Source: Paenibacillus sp. PastM-3
GTDB taxonomy: Bacteria > Bacillota > Bacilli > Paenibacillales > Paenibacillaceae
NCBI RefSeq assembly: GCF_029893965.1
Contig: NZ_JARXXP010000007.1
Coordinates: 1-64,000 of the forward strand
Direction: 5' to 3'
Length of the DNA: 64,000 nucleotides
The position numbers were made by a program, and so were the translations under genes. This document shows positions 17,502 to 26,991 of the stretch, piece after piece. Below the pieces are notes generated by a model. That model was not told where the DNA came from and did not search any database. It saw only the letters and a list, made by a program, of their open reading frames with translations. Numbering within the stretch: the stretch's first letter is position 1; each line of letters begins with the position of its first letter.

Positions 17502-18869
17502 ATGTCTAAGTTCAAGATCCCGGTCCAAACGGTCCACTCGGGCATCCTGCAGGAAAACGCGATCATGCTTGGCGACAAATCCATGAAAAGGCTCAAAATC
17601 CCGGCTCACGGCATCATCCATCTGAGCTTCGGCTCATTCAGGCAGGAGGTTACTGTCATTCCTGTCCCAAAAGCCGACAGCCTGCGCGTAAGCGAAGGGC
17701 TGGCCCGGCGGCTCGGCTGGAGAGGCCGGCCTGTGCTGAATGCCTCCTACAGTACCGGCAGCCGCATTCTGCGGCTCGGTCCGCTGATCGGTGTGCTGGT
17801 GAGCCGGGACCATCCTGACCAGCCGGACCGGGTGTTCGGTCAGATCACGATGTTCTGCCGGGAACTTACCAACGCCTGCCAAGCACAAGGTGCCTATGTA
17901 TATTTCTTTACCCCTGAGGCGCTGGAAACGCACAGCTCTTCCATCCAGGGCTGGGTATACGACGAGGGCTGGCGGAAGCTGAGTCTTCCTGTCGCCGATG
18001 TAATCAACAATCGGCTTACTACGCGCAAGGTAGAGAACAAACCTAGCGTACAGCATTTTCTGGCGGATGTAAAATCCCGCTATGGAACCCATTTCTTCAA
18101 TGAGAAGTTCCTTGACAAAACCGAGGTGTTTGAGGCGCTTGCCCAGGATACCGCCCTGCAGCGGTATTTGCCGGAATCCCATGCCCTGAGCGGTTTTGCC
18201 GTCCTCAAAAAAATGTGCAACAGCTACCCCAGCGTTTTTCTGAAGCCCGTACGCGGCAGCCTTGGCAAAGGCATCCTTCGCATTTCCCGTGAAGAAGGCG
18301 GAGGCTACCGGCTGCTGTCCACGACACCGCTGGGCACGCGCAAGCAGAGCTATCCCAGTCTTGCAAAGCTGTTCCAGTCGATTTCACCCAAGATGAAAAC
18401 CACCCGCTTCCAGATTCAGCAGGGGCTGAGCCTGATGGAGCTCGGCAAACGGCCGGTTGATTTCCGGGCACTGGTGCAGAAGAACGGCAGCGGCAAATGG
18501 GGTGTGACTTCGATCGTTGCCCGTACCGCGGGGAGCAACCACTTTGTCTCCAATCTGGCCCGGGGCGGCACGCTCAGCACGGTGAAGGAAGCCATCGGCA
18601 AAAGCAGCCTTCCCGCAGGAATAAAGGAAAGCTCGCAGGTTCAGCTGCCCAGGGCGGCACTGGCCATTGCCCGGGGGATCGAGACCTTTATTCCCGCGCA
18701 CTTCGGGGAGCTGGGCATTGACCTTGCACTGGACCAGTCGGGGCGGATCTGGCTGCTGGAGGTCAACTCCAAGCCGTCCAAGAACGACAACACCCCGCTG
18801 AATGACCAGAAGATCAGACCGTCCGTGAAACAAATGATTCTATATTGCCGCTATCTGGCCGGGTTATAA
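17502..18869 (+). CDS. YheC/YheD-type endospore coat-associated ATP-grasp protein (copy 1)
   Basis: A 455-residue protein of the YheC/D family. The N-terminal domain (residues 1-100) resembles the beta-rich YheC head; it is followed by LRLGPLIGVLVSRDHPD and an ATP-grasp fold. Seen there: VFLKPVRGSLGKGILRI (nucleotide-binding loop), FQIQQGLSLMELGKRPVDFRALV, and LGIDLALDQSGRIWLLEVNSKPSK carrying the metal-binding Glu and Asn. YheC/D proteins are linked to the spore coat; the ligated substrate is unknown. The start at 17502 follows AAGGAG by 7 bases. Eleven bases separate it from copy 2. Confidence 0.88.
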   Translation: MSKFKIPVQTVHSGILQENAIMLGDKSMKRLKIPAHGIIHLSFGSFRQEVTVIPVPKADSLRVSEGLARRLGWRGRPVLNASYSTGSRILRLGPLIGVLVSRDHPDQPDRVFGQITMFCRELTNACQAQGAYVYFFTPEALETHSSSIQGWVYDEGWRKLSLPVADVINNRLTTRKVENKPSVQHFLADVKSRYGTHFFNEKFLDKTEVFEALAQDTALQRYLPESHALSGFAVLKKMCNSYPSVFLKPVRGSLGKGILRISREEGGGYRLLSTTPLGTRKQSYPSLAKLFQSISPKMKTTRFQIQQGLSLMELGKRPVDFRALVQKNGSGKWGVTSIVARTAGSNHFVSNLARGGTLSTVKEAIGKSSLPAGIKESSQVQLPRAALAIARGIETFIPAHFGELGIDLALDQSGRIWLLEVNSKPSKNDNTPLNDQKIRPSVKQMILYCRYLAGL

Positions 18870-18879
18870 GGAGGACACC

Positions 18880-20046
18880 ATGACAGAACCAGCACAGGGA
18901 TTCCTGGGCATAATGACCGGCCGGCGCCAGGGACATCCGCCGATCGCAGAGCCGGAGTTCTGCAGCCAGCTAAGCGCGGCTGCCCCGCTGTTTGATCTGA
19001 AGGTGCTTGTGTTCCACCCCGAAGATGTCGCGGAGAACGGCGAATCCATAACCGGTTATGCCTGGAAGGAAGGCCGGTGGCAGCAGACTGTAGCCCCTGC
19101 ACCCGATATCCTGTATAACCGCTGCTTCTATTCGAGCCGCCAGGAGAAAAAGGCGGCAGCGGCAGCGCTGGCGGCGCTGTCCCGCACCGTTCCCTGGTCG
19201 CGGGGACTGCCTGACAAATGGAGAGTGTATGAAATACTCCGCCGCAGCCCGGCTGCTGCACCGCTGCTGCCGGAGACCAGACTCTATACCGGTACGGACG
19301 CGCTTGGCTTCATGCTTGCCGAGCGGGAATACGGCGTATTTCTGAAGCCCAGGGCAGGCTCCCACGGCAAACGCACGCTGCATGCCAGGCTGCCCGGCGC
19401 AAGGGAAGGCGGGGGATTAAGCATCCGCGGCCGGAGCGGAGCCAACGAAGCCTTCCGCCATCACTTCAGCACCTCCGATGAAGGACTCCGCTGGATTGAC
19501 CGGTTCATCGGCACGCGCCGCTACATCATCCAGCCTTATCTGCAGTTAACCGGCAGCCAGGGCCGGCCCTTCGATGTCCGGGTGCTGATGCAGAAGAACG
19601 GACGCGGCGCCTGGACACTGACGGGCATGGCTGTGCGGATCGGCGGTCAGGGCAGCCTCACCTCCAACCTTCACGGCGGGGGTACTGCAGCAGCCGTGCT
19701 GCCCTTCCTGCTTGCAGAGTATGGTTCAGCCGGAGCTGAGCTGCTGGATGAGCTTGCTGCTGCTGCAGCGCTCCTCCCTCCCCTGCTGGAGGAATCCTGC
19801 GGTAGGCTCGGAGAGCTGGGGCTTGACTTTGGCATCGACCCCGGGGGCAGAATCTGTCTGCTGGAGGCCAATTCCAAGCCGGGCCGCTCGGTATTCAGGC
19901 TGACAGGTGACATCCGGGCGGCCACACTCGCCGCCGAGAACCCGCTGCGCTATGCGCAGCATCTGCTTCAGCACTCGCCGGCCGGCCGCAGAATACCCGC
20001 CAAGACGCTCCGCTACAGACAGGAGAATGAAATCAATGGTTCCTAA
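18880..20046 (+). CDS. YheC/YheD-type ATP-grasp protein (copy 2, short form)
   Basis: A 388-residue paralog without the N-terminal beta-rich domain; it begins directly with QGFLGIMTGRRQGHPP. ATP-grasp motifs: YGVFLKPRAGSHGKRTLHARL, QPYLQLTGSQGRPFDVRVLMQKNGRG, and LGLDFGIDPGGRICLLEANSKPGRS with the metal-binding Glu and Asn. AAGGAGG precedes the ATG. It is the most Ala/Leu-rich of the four. The four genes are close-packed and form one operon. Confidence 0.85.
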   Translation: MTEPAQGFLGIMTGRRQGHPPIAEPEFCSQLSAAAPLFDLKVLVFHPEDVAENGESITGYAWKEGRWQQTVAPAPDILYNRCFYSSRQEKKAAAAALAALSRTVPWSRGLPDKWRVYEILRRSPAAAPLLPETRLYTGTDALGFMLAEREYGVFLKPRAGSHGKRTLHARLPGAREGGGLSIRGRSGANEAFRHHFSTSDEGLRWIDRFIGTRRYIIQPYLQLTGSQGRPFDVRVLMQKNGRGAWTLTGMAVRIGGQGSLTSNLHGGGTAAAVLPFLLAEYGSAGAELLDELAAAAALLPPLLEESCGRLGELGLDFGIDPGGRICLLEANSKPGRSVFRLTGDIRAATLAAENPLRYAQHLLQHSPAGRRIPAKTLRYRQENEINGS

Positions 20047-20059
20047 GGAGGATTCATCA

Positions 20060-21433
20060 ATGGGTCTCACTTTTTGCAATGTCCATTTCACCAAGCAGCC
20101 CCAAAGAGTTGTCTACGTCTCGGGTGAACTGATGAAAAGCCTGAAATTATCCGGCAAAAAAAATATTCGCCTGCGGCTCGGCAAGGATGCCATTCCGGCC
20201 ATGATCAAGCCCATCAAACGGGCAGGAAAGCATCTGTTCCTGGCTTCAGGCGTAAAAAGCGCGATCAAGGTACCTAAGACGGGCGGTGTTTACCTGCGTA
20301 ATCTGCAGAATGATGAGGTGCAGCTCGGGCCGCTGGTCGGCATTCTGTCCGACGGGCCTACCTCATCAAGCAATCCCTTCGGCTCCCGTACCGGCTTCAT
20401 CAAGCAGCTGCTGCGCGGGGGCAGCAACAAATGCTATATTTTCGCCTTCACGCCGCGAGATATTGACTGGCAGAAGGAGCGGGTCAACGGCTTTTTTCTG
20501 AACGCAAATGACAAGTTCGAGCGCAAGCTGGTGCCGCTGCCGGACGTCGTATACAACAGGCTGCCAAGCCGCCGTGCCGAAACCTCCCCTTATATCAACC
20601 AGCTCCGCGAAAGGTTCGGGCGGAAACGGATTCCCTATTTCAACTGGAGCTTTTTCAACAAGTCGGATGTCTACCGGCTGCTGGAGAACGACAGCGCAGC
20701 CTACCGCCATGTGCCTGAGACGCTCACCAATCCAAGCCCGGAAAAAATGCGTGAAATGCTGGACCGTCATCATTTCGTATACTACAAACCGTCTGCCGGC
20801 AGCCTGGGTCACGGAATCTACCGGCTGACTTACCTGCCCAAGAAAGGGTACTTTGCCCGCTACCGCAAAAACGGTAAAAATGTGCTGCTGCGCTTCACCA
20901 GCTTCGACAGCCTGATGCGCATGCTCCGCTCCCGCCACGGCCAGCACCTGCAGAATTATGTGGTGCAGCAGGGCATCCGCCTGATCGAGATTGACTCCTG
21001 CCCGATTGACTTCCGTTTCCATATGCACAAGAATGGCAGCAATCAATGGGTAGTCGTCGGCATCGGAGCCAAAAAAGCCGGCCGTGGCAGCGTCACCACC
21101 CATCTGAAGAACGGCGGAGCCCTGCTCACTCCACAGCAGGCACTCGGCCGGGTATTTGGCGCAAGGTCGGATGAAGTGCTGCAGCGGGCCAAAACGACTG
21201 CCGTCAAGCTGGCTGAAGCGCTGGAAATCCAGCACCGTCACCTGCTCGGTGAAATCGGCTTTGACCTTGGCATTGACCAGGATGAAGATATCTGGATGTT
21301 CGAGGCGAATGCCAAACCTGGACGTTCCATCTTCCGCCATCCTTCCCTGCGTGCTGAGGGCAAAGCTTCCGTCGAGCATATTCTGGAGCACTGCCTGTAT
21401 CTCAGCAAATTCCGCAGGAGGGATGAGCTGTGA
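20060..21433 (+). CDS. YheC/YheD-type ATP-grasp protein (copy 3)
   Basis: A 457-residue long-form paralog, starting MGLTFCNVHFTKQPQRVVY; the start is set by AAGGAGG 8 bases before the ATG at 20060. The N-terminal beta-rich domain (about 100 residues) is followed by VQLGPLVGILSDGPT and the ATP-grasp core: FVYYKPSAGSLGHGIYRLT, VVQQGIRLIEIDSCPIDFRFHMHKNG, and EIGFDLGIDQDEDIWMFEANAKPGRS. Its stop overlaps the GTG of copy 4 by four bases (GTGA). Confidence 0.87.
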   Translation: MGLTFCNVHFTKQPQRVVYVSGELMKSLKLSGKKNIRLRLGKDAIPAMIKPIKRAGKHLFLASGVKSAIKVPKTGGVYLRNLQNDEVQLGPLVGILSDGPTSSSNPFGSRTGFIKQLLRGGSNKCYIFAFTPRDIDWQKERVNGFFLNANDKFERKLVPLPDVVYNRLPSRRAETSPYINQLRERFGRKRIPYFNWSFFNKSDVYRLLENDSAAYRHVPETLTNPSPEKMREMLDRHHFVYYKPSAGSLGHGIYRLTYLPKKGYFARYRKNGKNVLLRFTSFDSLMRMLRSRHGQHLQNYVVQQGIRLIEIDSCPIDFRFHMHKNGSNQWVVVGIGAKKAGRGSVTTHLKNGGALLTPQQALGRVFGARSDEVLQRAKTTAVKLAEALEIQHRHLLGEIGFDLGIDQDEDIWMFEANAKPGRSIFRHPSLRAEGKASVEHILEHCLYLSKFRRRDEL

Positions 21434-22542
21434 ATACCCGTTCCCCTGACTCCAGCAAACCGGTAATTGCCATATTGACAACCAGTGACAGGCTGAAGCA
21501 GTTCCGCGGCAACCGGAACAACTTCCGCGACATTATCCGTACCGGCAAGGAAATGGGTTATCTCGTCTATGTCGTCACCGTCCGCGACCTGAATTTGGAG
21601 GAGCAGACGGTGAACGGCTTCGTTCCTTCCCCCAGCGGAAAGCTCTGGTACAGCGTCCCCATGCCCCTGCCGCAAGTGATCTACAACCGGATTCCAAACC
21701 GCAACGAGGAAGAAAAGGCCCCGGTCGCCCGTAAAATTGCCGAGTGTCTGGAGCATGAGTCCATCCAATTGTATAACCCGGGCTTTTTCAACAAATGGAC
21801 TCTGTTTGAATGGCTGAAGGAATCAAAGGCGACTGTCCGGCATGTGCCCAAAACAAGACGACTGAAAAGTGCTGCCACGCTGGTTGCCATGCTGAAACAC
21901 CATGACAGCCTCTATCTCAAACCTGAAAACGGCAAGGCTGGAAAAGGCATCATGCGGATCAAATATGCGGCAGAAGCCAGCCTGCCCTTCCGGCTGCAGA
22001 TCCAGGGCGGCAAAAAGAATGCAACCTACAAAGCCGCTACGATCGACCGCCTGTGGGCCCGGATCAGAAGAGAAAAGGGCATCTCACAGTATATCGTGCA
22101 GCAGGCCATCGGGCTGGCCACCCACCGTGGCCGCCCCTTTGATCTGCGGGTGCTGCTGCAGAAGAACGGCCGGGGAGCCTGGGCGGTGACCGGAATCGGC
22201 GCCAGGCTGGCCGGTGTCCGCAGCATCACTACTCATGTCCCCCGCGGCGGCAGTGTTGAAGAGCCGGCGAGCATGCTGGAGGGAACCTTCGGCACGGAAC
22301 GGGCTGCAGTCATCCTGAAAAATGTTCCGACCACGGCCCTGCTGATTGCCCGCCAGATCGAGCGGGCTTCGGGGGCTATGCTCGGCGAGATGTCGATGGA
22401 TCTCGGCGTCGATGAGGAAGGCGGCCTCTGGTTCTTCGAGGCCAATTCGCGGCCGATGAAGTTCGATGAACCGGCCATCCGCAAGCTGTCGCTGGAGCGG
22501 ATCTTTCAGTTCAGCCAGTATCTGGCCCGGCAGGGAAAGTAG
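21430..22542 (+). CDS. YheC/YheD-type ATP-grasp protein (copy 4, short form)
   Basis: A 370-residue short-form paralog with a GTG start overlapping the copy 3 stop (GTGA). It starts with PVIAILTTSDRLKQFRGNR. Core motifs: SLYLKPENGKAGKGIMRIK, VQQAIGLATHRGRPFDLRVLLQKNG, and EMSMDLGVDEEGGLWFFEANSRPMK. The alternation long-short-long-short (copies 1-4) suggests that a two-gene yheC-yheD unit was duplicated once. Confidence 0.87.
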   Translation: MNTRSPDSSKPVIAILTTSDRLKQFRGNRNNFRDIIRTGKEMGYLVYVVTVRDLNLEEQTVNGFVPSPSGKLWYSVPMPLPQVIYNRIPNRNEEEKAPVARKIAECLEHESIQLYNPGFFNKWTLFEWLKESKATVRHVPKTRRLKSAATLVAMLKHHDSLYLKPENGKAGKGIMRIKYAAEASLPFRLQIQGGKKNATYKAATIDRLWARIRREKGISQYIVQQAIGLATHRGRPFDLRVLLQKNGRGAWAVTGIGARLAGVRSITTHVPRGGSVEEPASMLEGTFGTERAAVILKNVPTTALLIARQIERASGAMLGEMSMDLGVDEEGGLWFFEANSRPMKFDEPAIRKLSLERIFQFSQYLARQGK

Positions 22543-22566
22543 AATCCTTCCAAGGAAGTGAACCCC

Positions 22567-23082
22567 ATGCAGATCTCTTCTATATATGACAGCAATCCTG
22601 AGCGCTGGAAAGCCAGGATTGCCGGGCTGCTGGATTTCCTGCGGGAATACGGGGACCAGCGGATCACACTGCGCGGCTTCCGCCTGCTGGCCCGGCTCAC
22701 GCCGGAGCAGCTGGCGGCGCCCGGTGTGTCTCTGCTCGTCGCTACGGTGCGCGGACAGAACGGCCGGCAGCTGGCAGGTGTCAGCTTTGTCTCCGGCTAC
22801 GGCAAGGAAGCCTGCCTGATCGCCGTTCATCCCTTGTACCGGGGCCGCCATACCGGAACAGCGCTGCTGTCAGCACAGCTGCAGCGCCTGGGCCGCCTGG
22901 AATGCCAGGTGGCTTGTGACAATCCGGCCAGTCTCAAGATGTGCTTCAACAGCGGCCTTGCCGCTGTTGACCTGATAAGCGGACCGACAGGCAAGTCCAC
23001 GCTGCTGCTCCGGTCGCAGCCGGACCGCAGCGCGGCTATTCTTCCACAAGAAGGTGAACTTTTGTGCCAGAACCCGTCTTAG
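22567..23082 (+). CDS. GNAT-family acetyltransferase
   Basis: A 171-residue protein with a GNAT core: GRQLAGVSFVSGYGKEACLIAVHPLYRGRHTGTALL contains the beta4 strand and the acetyl-CoA pyrophosphate loop (R-x-x-G-x-G/T form, here RGRHTGTAL), followed by NPASLKMCFNSGL, typical of motif B. The acceptor is unknown. AAGGAAG lies 9 bases before the ATG at 22567. It belongs to the YheC/YheD operon, 24 bp after copy 4, so it may modify a spore-coat component; this is an inference from position. Confidence 0.72.
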   Translation: MQISSIYDSNPERWKARIAGLLDFLREYGDQRITLRGFRLLARLTPEQLAAPGVSLLVATVRGQNGRQLAGVSFVSGYGKEACLIAVHPLYRGRHTGTALLSAQLQRLGRLECQVACDNPASLKMCFNSGLAAVDLISGPTGKSTLLLRSQPDRSAAILPQEGELLCQNPS

Positions 23083-23204
23083 GCATCCTGACGCTCTATC
23101 TGAACGACGCCAAGCAGCTCGAGGAAAGAAGCATCTACCGGAGGATGATCATTGAGGGCAAAAAAATCGGCCTGGATGTCTTTGTGTTTACACGTTCATT
23201 ATAG
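23064..23204 (+). pseudogene. Truncated fifth YheC/YheD gene at an insertion boundary
   Basis: A GTG start with GAAGGTGA upstream overlaps the end of the GNAT gene by 19 bases. The 46-residue product starts VPEPVLGILTLYLNDAKQLE and continues to KKIGLDVFVFT, which matches the beginning of the short YheC/D forms. After VFT (about 23192) similarity stops, a stop codon follows at 23202 and base composition falls sharply. The remainder (about 320 codons) is not in the window, so the gene was most likely cut by an insertion. Confidence 0.75.
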
Positions 23205-23426
23205 ACCTTAAAAATACAAGGATTTGTTCATATTTCAAACTAAGCTTAGAGATGTATAAATCTGTTCCAAATAGTCCCCCCTCCCCTCTACTCATACTTA
23301 TCATAAATGTAAAAAATAAACAAACAAAAATAAAAATACGAACAACCAATCTACAAATAAAATAATTATGTAACGAATAAATAAAATTCGATATATAAAC
23401 AAATAATAAATCCAGTCGAATTTTTA

Positions 23427-23455
23427 TTGACTATAACCTTTTATTTACTTATAAT
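23427..23455 (+). promoter_or_regulatory. Sigma-A-type promoter of the ATPase/subtilisin pair
   Basis: TTGACT (23427-23432), a 17-base spacer and TATAAT (23450-23455): a near-consensus vegetative promoter 43 bp before the ATPase start. The rest of 23205-23498 is AT-rich and shows no gene. Confidence 0.8.
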
Positions 23456-23498
23456 TTCTATATTCGATAAATATTATTTTTGTAAAGGTGATGAAATT

Positions 23499-24605
23499 AT
23501 GAAGGCAGTACTTAGCATGATCCCCCAATTAATTCGTGCATCTATTGAAAACGACATGCGAACAGTCGAATCCTCTGCCCTCACTATATTGAGAAAACTT
23601 AAGACTGAGGAACCAGCAATTTCAGCAGAAATAGCAAAAGCACTTTCCTATCATGGAGTAGGAGCCGCTGTAACACGTTCGGTAGGCATCGACCCACCAC
23701 CTACAGATCGAGATACTTTCATGTCATTGGCACGCGTAGAAGAACCGAATGTAATCGAACCAAAAATTGTTTTGAGCGAAGAAAACTCCATGCTTATAGA
23801 CAGATTCATAAAGGAACGTTCGTTAGCTGAAAAGTTACTTGCTGCTGGTGTTACGCCTCCTACCAGCCTTCTGCTATATGGGCCACCAGGAGTTGGAAAA
23901 ACCTTTTTAACTTCACTTCTTTCTCACAAATTAGGACTTCCTTTAATAACTTTGGACTTAGCTTCCTCAATATCCAGCTATTTAGGAAAAACAGGTCAAA
24001 ACCTAAAAAAAGTCATTGAATATGCTCAAAGTGCACCTTCAATACTATTTCTTGATGAGTTTGATGCTGTAGCAAAAAGAAGAGATGATCCAGGGGATTT
24101 AGGAGAACTAAAGAGAATCGTTAACGTGCTCCTTAAAGAACTCGAAAATTGGCCCATTCAATCAATTGTTGTGGCAGCCACTAATCATGCAGACATGCTA
24201 GACAAAGCCATTTGGAGAAGATTTGATCGCGCAATTGAAATTGGGCTACCAGACTTAGGGGCAAGAAAAGCACTTTGGCTTCACTATTTAGGAAGCTATC
24301 TTAATACAATTGATGAAGACTTTATACTAGTCCTAGCAAAAGTTACTGAAGGAAAAAGTGCAGCTGATATTTCACAATTATCTGAAAGAATTATTAGGCA
24401 GGTGATTGTTGATGATATTGAGCCAATACAAGCCGTTATTTATCAACTAAAATCTGTTTCTGAGGATAACAAGTTTAATAGCCTTTTTGCAAAAACCGCT
24501 AAGGATATCCTGGGAAAAAAGGTTACTCAGAAAACGATTGCCAACTGGCTTGGAATAAGCCCTTCAACTTTAAGTCATCACATAAATACAAATAAGGAGG
24601 AGTAA
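23499..24605 (+). CDS. AAA ATPase, IetA-like, with C-terminal HTH
   Basis: A 368-residue AAA protein. Walker A GPPGVGKT at residues 128-135, Walker B SILFLDEFDA with D186/E187, sensor region AATNH, arginine finger RRFDR at 240-244. The N-terminal 95 residues are helical. The last 25 residues (KTIANWLGISPSTLSHHI) look like a helix-turn-helix, which I did not expect in this family and which could let the protein regulate its own operon. The next gene, 2 bases downstream, is a subtilisin-like protease; this ATPase-subtilase pairing matches IetAS, described as a plasmid incompatibility/toxin-antitoxin system and later as anti-phage. The start at 23499 follows AAAGGTGAT. Confidence 0.8.
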   Translation: MKAVLSMIPQLIRASIENDMRTVESSALTILRKLKTEEPAISAEIAKALSYHGVGAAVTRSVGIDPPPTDRDTFMSLARVEEPNVIEPKIVLSEENSMLIDRFIKERSLAEKLLAAGVTPPTSLLLYGPPGVGKTFLTSLLSHKLGLPLITLDLASSISSYLGKTGQNLKKVIEYAQSAPSILFLDEFDAVAKRRDDPGDLGELKRIVNVLLKELENWPIQSIVVAATNHADMLDKAIWRRFDRAIEIGLPDLGARKALWLHYLGSYLNTIDEDFILVLAKVTEGKSAADISQLSERIIRQVIVDDIEPIQAVIYQLKSVSEDNKFNSLFAKTAKDILGKKVTQKTIANWLGISPSTLSHHINTNKEE

Positions 24606-24607
24606 AA

Positions 24608-26887
24608 ATGCCAGATGATAATCAACGTTTATTACCAATTTTAGGTTATGGAGAAAATCTTATAGAACCAGTTCGACCCGGTTCTGGCGGCGGTGAAGTT
24701 ACTTACCCCAGATCATATTCAGAAGCGCGAAATCGAGTAAAAAAACAAGTATCGACTTTAATAAATTCTGTTAAACAAATCCCATCAGAAAAAAGACTTG
24801 ATGAAGTGGTAGTTACAATTAGGTTAAATCATAAATTCCTTGCCAAGTCCTACACTCCTAACACCCTATTTAGAGATATTAATGTTGAAAATGTTGGTTC
24901 TCGACGATGGTTTTACTCAGAAAACGATGAGTCAAATCAAGTTAATTATAGCAAAATGCATTTTATTAAAGCTACTCAAGAGAATTTAACGAAATTAGAA
25001 GAATTATTAGATCAAAATGAAGTTGCCACTAAAGAAGCCTTTAAAAAAGACATCCAGAAAATTGAGGATATCTCACTGCTTTCTCCTGAAGAGATTATAG
25101 TGGGCTTTGATGATAATTGGGAACAGGGAAAAGTAGAAATGATTCTTCATCCTTTTGAAGGTGATACAGACGAAGCCGTCGAGAAATTCATTAAAATTCT
25201 GAATGAGAACGGTGTCCAGACCGATTCACTACGCATTAAGAGTTATGCAAATGGCCCAACATTTATCAGCGGGAACCTTAACAGAAGAGCACTTCAGGCA
25301 ATTAACGACTTTAATCCTTTAAGAACAGTTCATCCTATAAACATAAGGTCCTTTCCTGAGATGAGAACTATTAGAATAGACCCTAACGCTCCTGAACCAT
25401 ATAGGGGAAATTCACGTTCTTCAATAAAAATTGGTATGTTCGATGGTGGAGTTGATACCACTAACCCCTTGCTAATAAATCATGTCACGGAAAATAATGT
25501 TTTAGATACAGAACCGCTAAGTGAGGGCATAGCACATGGTACAGCAGTAGCTGGTTGCATTCTTTACGGACCTCTAAATGCTTATGGGAAAACAGCACAA
25601 GTCCCTCAGCCATTAGTTTCTGTTGAAAGTTTTAGAGTACTACCTTTAAACGATCCTACTGACTATGAACTCTATGAAGCAATTGACATCATAGAAAGCA
25701 TTGTCCCCTCAAGACATGATATTAGTGTTTATAATTTATCTTTTGGTCCAAATGGACCGATTCTGGACGATGACATATCTCGGTTCACATACGTTCTTGA
25801 TGATTTAGCTTGGAACTATCGAAAACTATTTGTTGTGGCAGTGGGTAACGATGGAGATCTAGCTTCACCATTAAATCGTATACAATCACCTGCTGATATT
25901 GTAAACGGACTTGGTGTAGGTGCTTTTTCATATGATTATTCTAGTGGAGAGGTAATACGGGCATCATATAGTTCCATAGGCCAAGGTAGAGAAGGCTGTA
26001 AAGTAAAACCGGATGTTGTAGGCTTTGGTGGAGATGAAAATAGACCTATTCACTTGGTGTCAAGTGTCCATGGACAAAAACAACTAAGTATGGGAACAAG
26101 TTTTGCCACGCCAATCATTACAGGGATGGCTGGTGAATTGTTAGGTCGTTGTGATAGATTTGATCCTTTAGTTGCTCGTGCATTATTAATCCATTCAGCC
26201 AATAATCCAAAGGATGTATGTAATGAGTTAGGTTACGGGTTTATTGATCAAACTGTTGACCAGATAATGCACTGTACTGATAAACATGTAACTCTTGTTT
26301 ATAGCAGTTCCATACTTCCAGCTAATTATGCCAAACTTCCTATTCCATATCCAATAAACGCAAAAGATGCTGGAACTCTTGAAATTAAATACACAATCGC
26401 AGTGCTCTCCAAGGCAAGTCCGCTTCATGTGGAAGATTACACTGAATCAGCTATCGAGGATACTTTTTACCCGCATGATAAAAAGTATCGTTTCACTTTA
26501 AATAATAAAAATTACGTTAGACACGTGGTAGAAGATGCTGAAGAGATTCAGAGCTTAATGGATCGTGGAGCTCTAAGAAGTACTCTTCCCGTGACTAGAA
26601 GCACGCGTAGTTACCAAACTGAGCAGGCTCGGCGCGGGGAATTGAAATGGGATACAGTCGTGCAGAAATGGGATAAAATGCGTGCCACGTCCTTAGAAAA
26701 TCCTTTTTTGGTTCTACACGGTATGGGTCGAAATAGTGGAAATAGTAGAATGGATTATGCTGTTATTGCAACAATATCCGCTCCTCGTTATCAAGGAAGT
26801 CTCTATGAGGATATCTTAAATGAATATAAGCAGTTGCAGCCAGTACAAATGCGTGCTATTAACGAGATTTTGATACCTATATCATAA
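24608..26887 (+). CDS. Subtilisin-like S8 protease, IetS-like
   Basis: A 759-residue protein with a complete S8 triad: D279 in IGMFDGGVD, H310 in GIAHGTAVAG and S498 in MGTSFATPIITG, with oxyanion N414 in VVAVGNDGD. The N-terminal 265 residues are a non-catalytic domain and the C-terminal 250 residues a beta-rich extension. No signal peptide is present, so it is cytoplasmic, unlike most subtilases. It lies 2 bp after the AAA ATPase and should be co-expressed with it. In IetAS the protease is the harmful part and the ATPase restrains it. AT-rich compared with the genes upstream. Confidence 0.85.
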   Translation: MPDDNQRLLPILGYGENLIEPVRPGSGGGEVTYPRSYSEARNRVKKQVSTLINSVKQIPSEKRLDEVVVTIRLNHKFLAKSYTPNTLFRDINVENVGSRRWFYSENDESNQVNYSKMHFIKATQENLTKLEELLDQNEVATKEAFKKDIQKIEDISLLSPEEIIVGFDDNWEQGKVEMILHPFEGDTDEAVEKFIKILNENGVQTDSLRIKSYANGPTFISGNLNRRALQAINDFNPLRTVHPINIRSFPEMRTIRIDPNAPEPYRGNSRSSIKIGMFDGGVDTTNPLLINHVTENNVLDTEPLSEGIAHGTAVAGCILYGPLNAYGKTAQVPQPLVSVESFRVLPLNDPTDYELYEAIDIIESIVPSRHDISVYNLSFGPNGPILDDDISRFTYVLDDLAWNYRKLFVVAVGNDGDLASPLNRIQSPADIVNGLGVGAFSYDYSSGEVIRASYSSIGQGREGCKVKPDVVGFGGDENRPIHLVSSVHGQKQLSMGTSFATPIITGMAGELLGRCDRFDPLVARALLIHSANNPKDVCNELGYGFIDQTVDQIMHCTDKHVTLVYSSSILPANYAKLPIPYPINAKDAGTLEIKYTIAVLSKASPLHVEDYTESAIEDTFYPHDKKYRFTLNNKNYVRHVVEDAEEIQSLMDRGALRSTLPVTRSTRSYQTEQARRGELKWDTVVQKWDKMRATSLENPFLVLHGMGRNSGNSRMDYAVIATISAPRYQGSLYEDILNEYKQLQPVQMRAINEILIPIS

Positions 26888-26991
26888 ATAAACAGACGTG
26901 GATATGATTCTCTTAAATGGAAGGTTATTAATTCCTATTGTCGAATCTCATTACTAGTACCGTTTATTCAACAGAGAGGAAGATATACTTT

